Below are positions 8,837 to 18,573 of a stretch of 64,000 nt of DNA, one piece after another; the first letter of the stretch is position 1, and each line of letters opens with the position of its first letter. The notes beneath the pieces were generated by a model. The model saw nothing but the letters and a program-made list of their open reading frames with translations. It had not been told where the DNA came from and made no database searches. The position numbers were made by a program, and so were the translations under genes. Origin of the DNA: Tritrichomonas musculus (lineage: Eukaryota; Parabasalia; Tritrichomonadida; Tritrichomonadidae). The stretch is from the NCBI GenBank assembly GCA_039105265.1, contig JAPFFF010000001.1:7440001-7504000 (forward strand), read 5' to 3'.

Positions 8837-11800
8837 TTAATGACGGCTCCTATGTCTTCTATAATCATAATCTCTGTCTTCGTAGTAACTTCTATCGCGA
8901 TCTAAATCGTAGTTTCTTTCCCTTCGGTAATCTCTATCAGAATCATGCCTCCTATCTCTTTCTCTATCTAGATCATACAATCTTTGGTAATCTCTATCAG
9001 AATCATACCTTCTGTCTCTTTCTCTGCTTGAGTCATGGCGCCTTTCTCTATCTGAATCATATCGTCTGTCTCTTTCTCTGTCTGAATCAGAATGTCTTTC
9101 TCTATCTGAATCATAACGTCTGTCTCTTTCTCTGTCTAAATCAAGATGTCTTTCTCTGTCTGAATCATGACGTCTTTCTCTATCTGAATCATATCGTCTG
9201 TCTCTTTCTCTGTCTGAATCAAGACGTCTTTCTCTATCTGAATCATATCGTCTGTCTCTTTCTCTGTCTAAATCAAGATGTCTTTCTCTATCTGAATCAT
9301 ATCGTCTGTCTCTTTCTCTGTCTAAATCATATCGTCTGTCTCTTTCTCTGTCTGGGTCAGAATGCTTTGTATTATCCAATTCATTATGTGTTACGACTTC
9401 AAATTCATTTCTACTTGACTTCAGTGTTAAAGAAGCATTTTTATGACTTTGGAAATCTTCTTGTTTATCATTCTGAATATCTATTTTATTGCTTCTCTTT
9501 TCTTCTCCCTTTGCATCACCATTTCGATAAATGTGTGCGCTGCTTATTAATTCAAGTTCAGCTTTACTTTTAGTTGCCTTGACTATTTCAGGTTGTTCCA
9601 AAGATGGTTGAGCAGACACTTTTGATGAATGGTGAGTCATTGAAGGATTATCAGAAGCAGAAGTCTCTTGGTGATTATGTTTCTTATTTTTAGATTGTTT
9701 CTTAGTTTTTGCTGATTTTTGAAATTCGCCCGGCAATTCATCAAGAACCTTCATTTTCTTCTTTTTCTCTCTTGGATAAAATTCTAATGGAATTTTGTTT
9801 TCAATATTTAAGGGAGAAATTGTTGCTTCTAAATTTGATATGCTTAATGGTGTAACTTCTTTCTTTGAACTTGTTGGTTTGCTTTTTTGGTTTGAATTTG
9901 AATGTTTGATTGAAGTGGTAGTATTGGTTTTTTTATCTGAACCTGAATCGTGAGATTTGTAATTAGATGGAGTTGAGTTCATTCTCATAATTCTATGTTC
10001 ATTTGTTTCATTAATGACTTTGTTTGAATTTGAATGACTTTTAGAATTTTGGATTTTAATATTTGATGGAGTTGAGCCCATTCTCATAATTGATTCATTT
10101 TTTTCATTCATAATTTTGGTCCCTTTTTCTTGAATATTCGAAATTTTAATTTTGTGATTTAGCATTGTTGAACTCATTCTAAAAGTTTGTTCATTCGTTT
10201 CATTCATTTGTTTGAATGGTCTTGAATGATTTTGAATTTTAAATGAACTTGATTCATTCATTGATTTTACTGGATCGGGCTGATGAGCTGGGATCTTAAC
10301 AATATTGGTGTTGGGATGCGAATTAAATCTCATAATTTGGTGATTTGACGATTTAAATTGATTATTCAAATTTAATGGATTAGTTTCTTTTATTGTTTTC
10401 GTTGGGTTTGTTTGAATATTTGGAGGGGTTGAATTAAATCTTTGAGCTTGTTCGTTTGGTAATTTCAACGATTTAAAAATATTCATATTCTTTGAAGAAT
10501 TTATCTTATTAGTTGTATGATTTGATAATTTTGAATGATGTTTCTTGTTTAATAAATTTTCTTCATTAATTTTACTTTGAATGCTTGGAGTTTTTTCATG
10601 TCTTTGCTTATGATATTCATTAATGAAAGCAGTTGCATCAGTTTCTATTATATTATGATTATTTGTATGTTTTAAATCTTTGTTATCAGTCTCATTTGGA
10701 TTAGTAATTAAACTATTTGATTCATTGTTTGTTGAATCATTATTATTGATCCAATTTTTTTCTTTCATTTTAGATTTCAATTGGGCAAAAAATTCATTAA
10801 CTTTTTCAGTTTTAGAATCATCATTAAAAATATTAATTTTTTTGGGTTTTGTTTGATCATTGAAAATATTTGTTTTATCAGATTTAATCTGATTATTAAT
10901 TGGAATGGTTCTTTCAGTATTCAAAAAGTCATTTGATTTATTAGTTTTTTCTGATTTCTGTTGATCATTGAAGATAGTCAATGATTTATTAGTATCATAT
11001 ATTGGTGAGCTGTTATTTATGAAATTCGTCTGTGGTAATGTTTTATCTGTTTCATTCGGATTTGTCGTACTTGTATCATTAAATAAATCCATTTTATTTA
11101 ACATTCCGTCATTATTGACTTGGTTTGCATTAATTAGATTATTGTTTGCTATATTAACGTGTTCAGGTTGTAATGAACTTTCATCATTTATTTGAAAAGG
11201 TTGATTGAGAAGTTTTGAACGAATAAGTGAATCAATCATTGAAGCTGATGAATTTATATTTTGATTTTGACGCTTTTCATTAAATTCGAGTTCAGCAGAT
11301 TTCATACCTTCTAAATCTTCTAATGAAAAGTTATTTAAAATATTCTGAAAATTGTCAATATTATTATCTAAATTGATTCCAATAGGAGTTTCTGATTGAT
11401 TGTTTAAGATATCAAAAGGCATACTTTCATTGTTATTTAATGGCAATTGTTGTATATGTTGTTGCTTTGTTTGTTCCTGATTAATGTCGTTATTTTTCAA
11501 TGATTGTTTATTCATATTTCCTTTTGAAATATAATTATCTATTGTTTGTTGAACCTTTTGAGTTTTTGTATGCACTTTTTGTGATTTTGTTGGAATGCAT
11601 TGCACTTTTTCCTGCTGTTGATTTTTAGGTGTTTGGTAATTAGTAGGATCAGATTGAGGCAATGATTCCTTTAAGGGTTGTTTTTTGGAGGTATCAATAT
11701 CGTCTTCTTCTTCTATGCCACTTGAATCAGAATCTGATTTTGTTTTTGAATCTTTTTCATAATCGTTTATGCTTTGTAAAATCTCAGAATTTTGTTTTTC

Positions 11801-12253
11801 AAAATCAGAAAGACTCTTTTTATATAATTCAAAAATACTTCTCTTTATCACATTAACTACCTCAATTGCTGAAAATGGAAATTTTTTATATAGAAATCGT
11901 CCAACATACTTATCATCATCCCACTCAATTGCATCGACACATTGGTTTTTTGCCCATGAGATTTGAAGCTTTACTTTCTTAATTTCTGATTGAAATTCTT
12001 CTTGGCGAAAAAAGGCTTGAGGAATTTGATAGTTCGGATCTTGGTGATTATTTAAAGCTTTCTGTGATCTGAAGTTAGATGCTCTTAATCTTTCATAATC
12101 TATTTTTGGAGTAATTTTAATGAGTGCTTTGGATTTGCGTTTATCTATATCTATGATTTGTCCTATTTGATCGAAATGCTGTGGATCGTGTACATTTACA
12201 AAAGCGCCTATTTTAAAAGAGTATAACTTTTTTGATTTATAAAAATTATTCAT
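8837..12253 (-). CDS. Spt5 KOW1-like protein with long low-complexity repeat tail
   Basis: 1138 residues from the first in-frame ATG. Residues about 13-130 resemble the KOW1-linker of transcription elongation factor Spt5: a KOW-like strand set, then LIKITPKIDYERLR (Spt5 has LKMIPRIDYDRI), PQAFFRQEEF (PPQRLFDAEKI) and VGRFLYKKFPFSAIEV (RKGFLFKSFAMSAV). The NGN domain that normally precedes KOW1 and binds Spt4 is not visible, nor are later KOW repeats. The rest is Asn/Ser/Lys-rich and disordered. It ends in many copies of a DRERDRRYDSDRER-type unit (about 8850-9360) that resembles the charged RS/RD tails of RNA-processing factors. The frame is open to an upstream TTG (12451), but no ATG or trichomonad splice motif links it to a missing N-terminus. 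It may be a diverged Spt5 or a protein that borrowed KOW1. Confidence 0.6.
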   Translation of the reverse strand: MNNFYKSKKLYSFKIGAFVNVHDPQHFDQIGQIIDIDKRKSKALIKITPKIDYERLRASNFRSQKALNNHQDPNYQIPQAFFRQEEFQSEIKKVKLQISWAKNQCVDAIEWDDDKYVGRFLYKKFPFSAIEVVNVIKRSIFELYKKSLSDFEKQNSEILQSINDYEKDSKTKSDSDSSGIEEEDDIDTSKKQPLKESLPQSDPTNYQTPKNQQQEKVQCIPTKSQKVHTKTQKVQQTIDNYISKGNMNKQSLKNNDINQEQTKQQHIQQLPLNNNESMPFDILNNQSETPIGINLDNNIDNFQNILNNFSLEDLEGMKSAELEFNEKRQNQNINSSASMIDSLIRSKLLNQPFQINDESSLQPEHVNIANNNLINANQVNNDGMLNKMDLFNDTSTTNPNETDKTLPQTNFINNSSPIYDTNKSLTIFNDQQKSEKTNKSNDFLNTERTIPINNQIKSDKTNIFNDQTKPKKINIFNDDSKTEKVNEFFAQLKSKMKEKNWINNNDSTNNESNSLITNPNETDNKDLKHTNNHNIIETDATAFINEYHKQRHEKTPSIQSKINEENLLNKKHHSKLSNHTTNKINSSKNMNIFKSLKLPNEQAQRFNSTPPNIQTNPTKTIKETNPLNLNNQFKSSNHQIMRFNSHPNTNIVKIPAHQPDPVKSMNESSSFKIQNHSRPFKQMNETNEQTFRMSSTMLNHKIKISNIQEKGTKIMNEKNESIMRMGSTPSNIKIQNSKSHSNSNKVINETNEHRIMRMNSTPSNYKSHDSGSDKKTNTTTSIKHSNSNQKSKPTSSKKEVTPLSISNLEATISPLNIENKIPLEFYPREKKKKMKVLDELPGEFQKSAKTKKQSKNKKHNHQETSASDNPSMTHHSSKVSAQPSLEQPEIVKATKSKAELELISSAHIYRNGDAKGEEKRSNKIDIQNDKQEDFQSHKNASLTLKSSRNEFEVVTHNELDNTKHSDPDRERDRRYDLDRERDRRYDSDRERHLDLDRERDRRYDSDRERRLDSDRERDRRYDSDRERRHDSDRERHLDLDRERDRRYDSDRERHSDSDRERDRRYDSDRERRHDSSRERDRRYDSDRDYQRLYDLDRERDRRHDSDRDYRRERNYDLDRDRSYYEDRDYDYRRHRSRH

Positions 12254-13126
12254 TGGTGAATTATTGCTTGATTTTTTTGAAAAATTAGTTTGCAAATTAA
12301 AATCATTTATTTTACTTTTTTGAGACAGCAGGAATAAAGGCGTTTTATCTGTTAATGAATTATTTAATAAATGTTGCCAGTTTAGAGAAGTGTAATGAGG
12401 ATTAATTTGCAAAGAATAGTCAATAAAAAGGTATGTTTTCTTTCTATTCAAATTTTTTTATTACCTTTTGAAATTACTTCACTTATGATGATTTATTCTT
12501 CACAAAATTAAATACAATAAATCTTACATTTTCAAGGATAAAATAAAATATATATAAAGTAAATATGTTTTTTATATAGAGTAATATTCTTGAGTTAAAT
12601 AATTTCGACTTTTTTTTAGAATATGAAAAGATATGGTAAGATTGAACTTATATTTAAACGGACAATTGATCATTTTTTTTCAATGCAAATACGTTTAAAA
12701 TAAAAATGTATTTTAATTATATCTTGTTGAAAAAATGTAGGTTTGCAATAATTTTTGGCTTTTGATATGATATAATTGATTTTAATTAAATTTTTGACTT
12801 TAATATTTAATTTCATTGACCTTTAAAAAATATTTCGAAATCTGATAGTGATTATTGGGGAATATTTTGATTTTGATAATAATTTAATAATAAATATCGT
12901 TTATAATATCAGTATTAAGAACAAAACATTCTCAAAAAATGATTTATGGTGAAATTTTCTTTAAAATGAAAAATTGAATCAAAAATAATCGAAAAAAAAT
13001 ATTTTTTTTCAGTATTTTTTTGAAGCATTTAAGCTGGTTTCCATATTTCCGTCCATGTCAAATTTCTGAGTAGTTATTCAAAAAGTCGATTTTCAATGCC
13101 ATCACCTGCAAAAGGTTCTGATATTT
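12254..13126. other. AT-rich spacer before the mobile island
   Basis: No gene seen. It would hold the promoter of the Spt5-like gene. The open sequence at 12254-12451 is in frame with that gene but lacks an ATG. Toward 13020-13110 the composition becomes less AT-extreme, possibly the start of the mariner relic, but I could not pair terminal inverted repeats. Confidence 0.5.
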
Positions 13127-13967
13127 TTGAATTCAGAAAAAAAAAAAACATTCACCAATCAAACAAATATCAAATTTGGAATTGGTGATAGTAGACTTAA
13201 ACGGATTGAAAGACAACTCGGTCAAAATCAAAAAAGAATAAGAAGATACTCCAAAGAACACTATGCCTTTATATTTGAAATTGTACTAAATGGAATCATA
13301 TCATCTAAGATTTTGCCCCCGAAAAATTAGAGCAAAAATTCTAGAGATCAAATTTAGGTTTCGTAAACCTCAGCATATTCAATTTTTGACAATGGCACAC
13401 AGATTCGATAGATACTATTTTTCATAAAATGCATTATATTTAGCGATGAATGCCGATTCAGTCAAACTCCAGATAATAATTGTAGATGGATCATGTTTAG
13501 TGATTTTAGAGAAGAGAAATGTGCTAAGTATTCTAAATAAAGGAGAGAATAAATATGGAAAATTTAGGTACATATTCCAGCAAGATGATGCCTCGTCACA
13601 TAAAACAATCAAGACATATAATTTCATTGAAAAATATTCAATGGTTTTGTACAATTGGTCATCTAATTCACCAGATCTCTCCCCTATTGAAATGGTGTGG
13701 CCAATAATGAAGAACAAACTGATGACATAAAAAATACAACTAAAAATCAAGAAGAACTGGAAGCATTATTGGTTGAAATTTGGGGAAATCAAATCACTTA
13801 TGAGCTAATAAATGATTTGATTTTGTCGTTCAATTATCATCTTGAAATGTTCAGAGGTGTTTATGGAGGAAGTATTTCACACTTCTTAATCAGCAGGTCT
13901 GAAAAAAGTCAATCTTGACCATCTATTTGATCGTGATTACATTCCTCATTTAATCACACCAGATTAA
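13127..13967 (+). mobile_element. Relic of a Tc1/mariner-type transposase
   Basis: Pieces of one transposase lie in order across several frames. A basic N-terminal part is followed by RKPQHIQFLTMAHRFDRYYF, then FSDECRFSQTPDNNCRWI near 13439-13492 carrying the first catalytic Asp. YIFQQDDASSHKTIKTYNF holds the second Asp and NSPDLSPIEMVWPIMK the third acidic position region, and a C-terminal piece ends GVYGGSISHF. These are standard mariner/Tc1 DDE motifs. At least four frame changes and one or more stops interrupt it, so it cannot make a full enzyme. Trichomonads are known to carry mariner elements (Tvmar family). I could not find terminal inverted repeats with confidence. Confidence 0.85.
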
Positions 13968-14765
13968 ACTAAAAATTCTTTTACAAATATGATTTATTGT
14001 GAATTGTTTTTATTAAAAATAACTTTATGAAAACAAAAAAAGATTAATATTTTATAAAAATTGTTCGTTAAAAAATTAAAATTTTTAATGGGCATGCAGA
14101 ACCTTTAAGATCCCCATATTCAAGAAATCATTAAATCATCCACCTCTCTAATGTTGCGTCATTCCATCTAACCTAGGGACATCTTTAATCACTTCATTCG
14201 AAGTGCCTTCGCCCTTCGCAACAAAATGCAGTCTTGGAATAACACTTGTTGGATCACTATTAAAGTGACATCATTTTCATGACCCGAAGGATCCGGCTTA
14301 CAGCAGCATTTATATGGGAAACAATTTTTAACGATTTATACAAATCTCTTTCAATGTTTTTTTCAAAAAGCTTCTAATGTATTTTATAAATGAATCCACC
14401 TAAACAGAATGTAATATTAAGTTTTGAAGGTCTATCAATTATATCATGATGGTGTACAACTTCCACCTTCTAGTTTAGTGTAGAATATATCAATATGGTT
14501 ATCCATTAACTATTCTTCAATTTAAAAATTTTTAAGGGCATTGAAAATAATGTTTGGACATTTATCTTTTATTCATTACTAATTAATTTGATGATTAACT
14601 CAATATGCAATCAAAATTTATCTCACAAAGCCAGAATAAATTTATAAACTTGCTTTTATTTCTCGTATTGCTTGATCGAAATAGTACATACCTCTTGAAC
14701 ATGAATTTGGTATTTCTCTTCATAAAGACTTCTTTGAATTTATTTTAAATCATCATAAATCAAGC
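13968..14765. other. Spacer with a less AT-rich block, origin unclear
   Basis: Bases 14090-14310 are clearly less AT-rich than their surroundings and read as short protein-like runs in several frames on both strands, with stops. I see no rRNA, tRNA or known protein motif. It is probably more transposon or gene debris between the mariner relic and the next broken gene. Confidence 0.4.
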
Positions 14766-15216
14766 ATGTCATTTACACAAATCATTGAAAAAATTTCAAA
14801 TTCTAAAATCCTGGAAATCTCGGTTGCAGATTTTCTTCATTTGCTAATGATATTAAGAAGTAATTTAGTTAAATATGGTTTTGCTGTCGACAATAATAAT
14901 ACAATATCACTCAGAAAAGATCAATTATTAGATTATAATATGAGAAAAACTCTGATGAATCTCTCTTCACATGGTAAAATGAAAGATCATTATCCACTAG
15001 AAATTTTTTCTTCAAAAAACAATTGATTTGAATTGTATTTACAAGAACATAGCGCAGCGAATCCTAGAAGATTTATTATCTGAAAGGACTTTGCGCGCAT
15101 ATCAGTTAGCAAATAAAATTAATTGTCCAACTCTTGCTTGTTATGCCATAGAGAAACTCGATGAAACATACTTGTCCTCACAATGGTTAAAAATTCTTAA
15201 GTTTGATATCTCTTGA
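14766..15216 (+). pseudogene. Broken gene fragment, family not recognised
   Basis: Two adjoining pieces on the plus strand look like one former protein. The first starts MSFTQIIEKISNSKILEISV and runs 86 residues; the second contains RTLRAYQLANKINCPTLACY and ends at 15216. The second piece is helix-rich and faintly like the helical part that follows BTB domains, but I would not assign it. Its end overlaps the minus-strand helix-turn-helix frame by 30 bases, consistent with an insertion having cut it. Confidence 0.4.
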
Positions 15217-15693
15217 TTCCCAAAAATGTTTTAACCATGAAGATGATGGAACATAAGGTTCTAATGATCGTATCAATCTTTGAACTGCTTTAGATGGAGA
15301 GCTCTGTCTTTGTAACTTCAGAGAAATTTCCTGAGAACGAACATATCTATATTCTCTTAGATTGTAAGCAATATGCCCTGCTTCAATGGTTCTGATGCAA
15401 TCAAGGTCAGATCCTCTTTGGTTAATTGCCTCTATGAATGAGCATTGATCAACATCACTCAAAAAACAGGGGGGCCCTCCATGTGAAGTACCTGGAGAGC
15501 ATATATTCCCTGATATTATTGATTTTATTGAAGTGGCTATATTTCCTTTAGACTTCAAACCAAACTTTTTTATGATATCTTCATCAGAATAACCATAAAT
15601 TATCATTGAACAAATTCTAATTTGTGTCTCGCTTAGTACAGTCAATTCCTTCTTGGTCCAGTGGAAACCATCACCATCAGCTTGCTGCTGCAT
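15187..15693 (-). CDS. Helix-turn-helix protein, probably a transposase N-terminal part
   Basis: 168 residues from an ATG, unbroken. The N-terminal third (TVLSETQIRICSMIIYGYSD, then DEDIIKKFGLKSKGNIATSI) has the spacing of a helix-turn-helix. It is followed by a linker SPGTSHGGPPCFLSDVDQ and a second helical domain. A helix-turn-helix pair with a GRPP-like linker is the usual N-terminal layout of Tc1/IS630 and CENP-B-type transposases. No catalytic DDE part follows in frame, so this may be a truncated copy or a stand-alone DNA-binding protein. It lies between two broken plus-strand genes, which favours an inserted element. No target duplication was found. Confidence 0.45.
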   Translation of the reverse strand: MQQQADGDGFHWTKKELTVLSETQIRICSMIIYGYSDEDIIKKFGLKSKGNIATSIKSIISGNICSPGTSHGGPPCFLSDVDQCSFIEAINQRGSDLDCIRTIEAGHIAYNLREYRYVRSQEISLKLQRQSSPSKAVQRLIRSLEPYVPSSSWLKHFWESRDIKLKNF

Positions 15694-15729
15694 TCCACAT
15701 TAAAAGAAAAAGAAATGACCATAGCGAAA

Positions 15730-18016
15730 TGGATTTAACATTGTTTGGTCAAATGACTCAATTTTCAATGAAACCACTTAAAAAGTTTACAATAAAAAAT
15801 GGAATCTCAATATTTCCAATTGATTTCCAGAAAGCAAAAAGATATAATCCATCGCCGCTTGAAGAATCCATATTAAAGCAATTTATAGTAAAATACTTTA
15901 ACCTTCCAGAGCGATCAACCGATAGAAATACTATTTCAAGATTAGCTCATAATGATCTGGTAAAAATTTCACCTCATTGGACAGTGAGAAATGCGCGTTT
16001 GTGGTTTAACAATAACAAGCAAATTCAATTTTTCAAAAAAAATGATACAGATTATACAAATATTGAAAATAGCGATAAGCCTTCAGAAAAACAATTGCAA
16101 ATAAGCGAAAGTTTCTCATTATCTATTACTGAAAATGCTAATAAACAATTGAATAATGAAAAAATTGTTGAAAATATTGATTTTAATTTTTCAATTTTAT
16201 CAAATTCTAATAATTTACAGCAAGATTCAATGAATGAAAAAAGATCTATACGCCAGTCGAATCAAAAAGATATTCAAAAAAAGTGTGAATTAATGAGACT
16301 GAAAAAACAAGAAAAAAGTGGAACTTTTTCTGAGAACTCCATTCAAAAAAATACTGTTCCAACGCACCAAGAATATGTTTCTGATATCATTTTTAAAGAT
16401 CTGAATAAAAATAAAGAACGATTTCAAAATGGAAGAAGGTATTCAGAAGAGATGATTATTCATTTCTTATTAAATATTGACCAAATCCATATAACGATTA
16501 TCGCTATTTTCTTCTTGCTCCGTGTGTTAAAACTTTGAAAAATCGACGTGAAAAAGAAATAAATATATTAAAAAATGAAATTGTTAATGATGGAAACATG
16601 AGTGAAGTGATTAGATTGCGATTGGCGATTAAATACAAGAAGGTGAAAAAGTTAAAGCAGTTTTAAGCATCGATGCAATTGAAATTGCTCTTTTTCGAAA
16701 AGTTAATGATTTAATCAAGAACATATTTCTCATGTTATTAATACCAACAAATATACCTGAAAAACCGTTTCCGGTTAAAGCTTTAACACACCAAAATGGA
16801 TAAGTTGGGAAAGATATTCTTGAGATAATTAATTGGTATTAATAACATGATTTGCAATATAAGGCTGTAGATGGTGATGATGGTTAAAATGGTGAATTTG
16901 AAGATGAATTTGAAATAATATTCAGATATTTTGATGATAATGGAATAGTAGGATTATCTGAATTCATGGATCAAATAAAAATTGAAATGCTTAAACAGAA
17001 AAAATGGTTAATATTAACAGATATGATACATTTCCTGAAAAATTGAAGAACCCAAATAATTATAGGATCATTAGAACTTAATGGAATGGAAGTATTTGTT
17101 GAATGTCTAGAAACAGTTTTGTTTCAAAGTGCTGCAATTATGGATACATCATCATTATCATTATTACAGGATACTTTTCCTGTCGAAATTTTCAATTTTC
17201 AAGTATTTTTAGGCGTTTTGGAATGTGGAAATTATGACTTGGCATTTTATTCATTTCCAATAATATGCTGGAATGAAGCTGCTAACAATAGTTTAGCTGG
17301 AAAAAAGTTGAGATTATTTTTATTGGAATGTGCATTATATGGCTTCAGAAAGTTTTATCAAATACAACTTGAAACAAAAAAGAAAATGGAAATAAAGCCA
17401 CAAATTGCTATCAAAAGAGCTTTTTCGACTATTGCTTTGATTTGGAAAGAATTTATAGATTCCAACAGTATATTCAAATTTGCTGAATTCGGAACGATGT
17501 TACAAGAACATTATCATGGCTTGCTTCGCGGAATGACCAAAGGTGTTGATACTCTAGATAATACAATTAATTCCATTGTGAGAAGCAATATTGTAATGGA
17601 TATTCAATCGAAAAATGGACTTAATTTCAGGAAAAAAACAAGATTTTCTGTTGGAGGAATTCATTTTGATCCACAAAAACACGTTCTTGATATTCCATTT
17701 GAATATACTCCAAAGGATATCATAGAAAAATTGTTTCAATTGTCATCTTATTGCGGACATTTTTATTATACTGCTTAAGTCATTTCTGGAAACTATTAGT
17801 AAAGGTTTCCTCCGTATAAAATGCACAGATAAACATTTTCATTTTGGAAGAAGAATTATCTCTCGTGAAATTACCAACTTTAAAGAGTCACAATCTTCAA
17901 CAGGAATAAATGAAGGTGATGATCCTAATGCAGATGAAGATGACGAATTTCAATTAAGATATGAAATCAACCAAATAGATACTCTTTTAAACGAAGAAGA
18001 AGAAGCTGAAGAATAA
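15730..18016 (+). pseudogene. Decayed homeodomain-bearing gene, possibly transposase-like
   Basis: Starts at MDLTLFGQMTQFSMKPLKKF. A homeodomain-like segment follows: YNPSPLEESILKQFIVKYFN, then a recognition helix ARLWFNNNKQ (compare IWFQNRR of homeoboxes). Downstream pieces in other frames include VLSIDAIEIALF, PFPVKALTHQNG and AVDGDDG, then a 230-residue stretch at 17086-17778 with EHYHGLLRGMTKGVDTLDNT. The layout of a DNA-binding domain, then Asp-bearing segments, then a helical C-terminal domain suggests a multicopy transposase-like gene, but that is inference. It carries several breaks. The acidic end near 17920-18016 reads DDPNADEDDEFQLRYEINQ. Confidence 0.5.
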
Positions 18017-18573
18017 TTCAAATGCTTTGAATAACAAAATTTTCTAATGACTAATAACTAAAATATCTAAAAAAATATTTTTTTTTTTCATTCAATGCTC
18101 ATTATTTTCTCTTTCCAATTAAATTTTAATAAATTTTTTAATAAAATATATCAAAAATAAAAGAGAATGGCATAATTACTTTTATTTTAACTGTATAATA
18201 ATAATAATAAAAAAAAATTCAATTTTTAAAAATTTTTATATGACATATGATATGAAATATTTTAATAAAATTGATATAAACCTTTCAATTAAATATTTAT
18301 TTATATCTTAATATTTATTCAATAAATTTATTATTATTATTATGTTTTTATCATATATAATTAAAATAATATATCAATTAAAATTAAATCTGTAAGAGGG
18401 ATAAGAGTTTCCATACCTTTGCTCAGAGGTAATTTTAAGTGATGTATTGAGATAAGTTATACAAATATTTCAGAAATTCAGAAATAAAATTTCTATTCAA
18501 TCACTCATAAAATTTTGACCTTTATCTCGTTAATTTACTTTTCCATAAAATTTTATATAAGAGCTAATTGTTT
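18017..18573. other. AT-rich spacer ending the mobile island
   Basis: Nothing coding is seen. Short ATA/TAA runs and poly(T) tracts dominate. The last 100 bases are the promoter side of the IQ-motif gene. Confidence 0.6.

Noticed and set aside
8900-9360. Regular repeats that might suggest a CRISPR-like array
   Set aside because: Units are contiguous, lie in a coding frame and lack unique spacers; the host is eukaryotic.
8815-9573. Long plus-strand frame opposite the repeat tail (Leu/Phe/Cys-rich)
   Set aside because: It is the antisense reading of the DRERDRRYDSDRER-coding repeat; its own repeats (LNHIVCLFLCLN) follow from that.
12254-12451. Upstream extension of the Spt5-like frame to a TTG
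   Set aside because: No ATG and no family similarity in the added residues; a TTG start is not expected in a nuclear eukaryotic gene. The same reasoning removed short TTG/GTG extensions of eL13, AP sigma, the SLC35F6-like gene, the 18574 and 29494 genes and the 22108 gene.
14090-14310. rRNA or other structured RNA in the less AT-rich block
   Set aside because: No rRNA signature or convincing stems; it reads more like transposon or gene debris.
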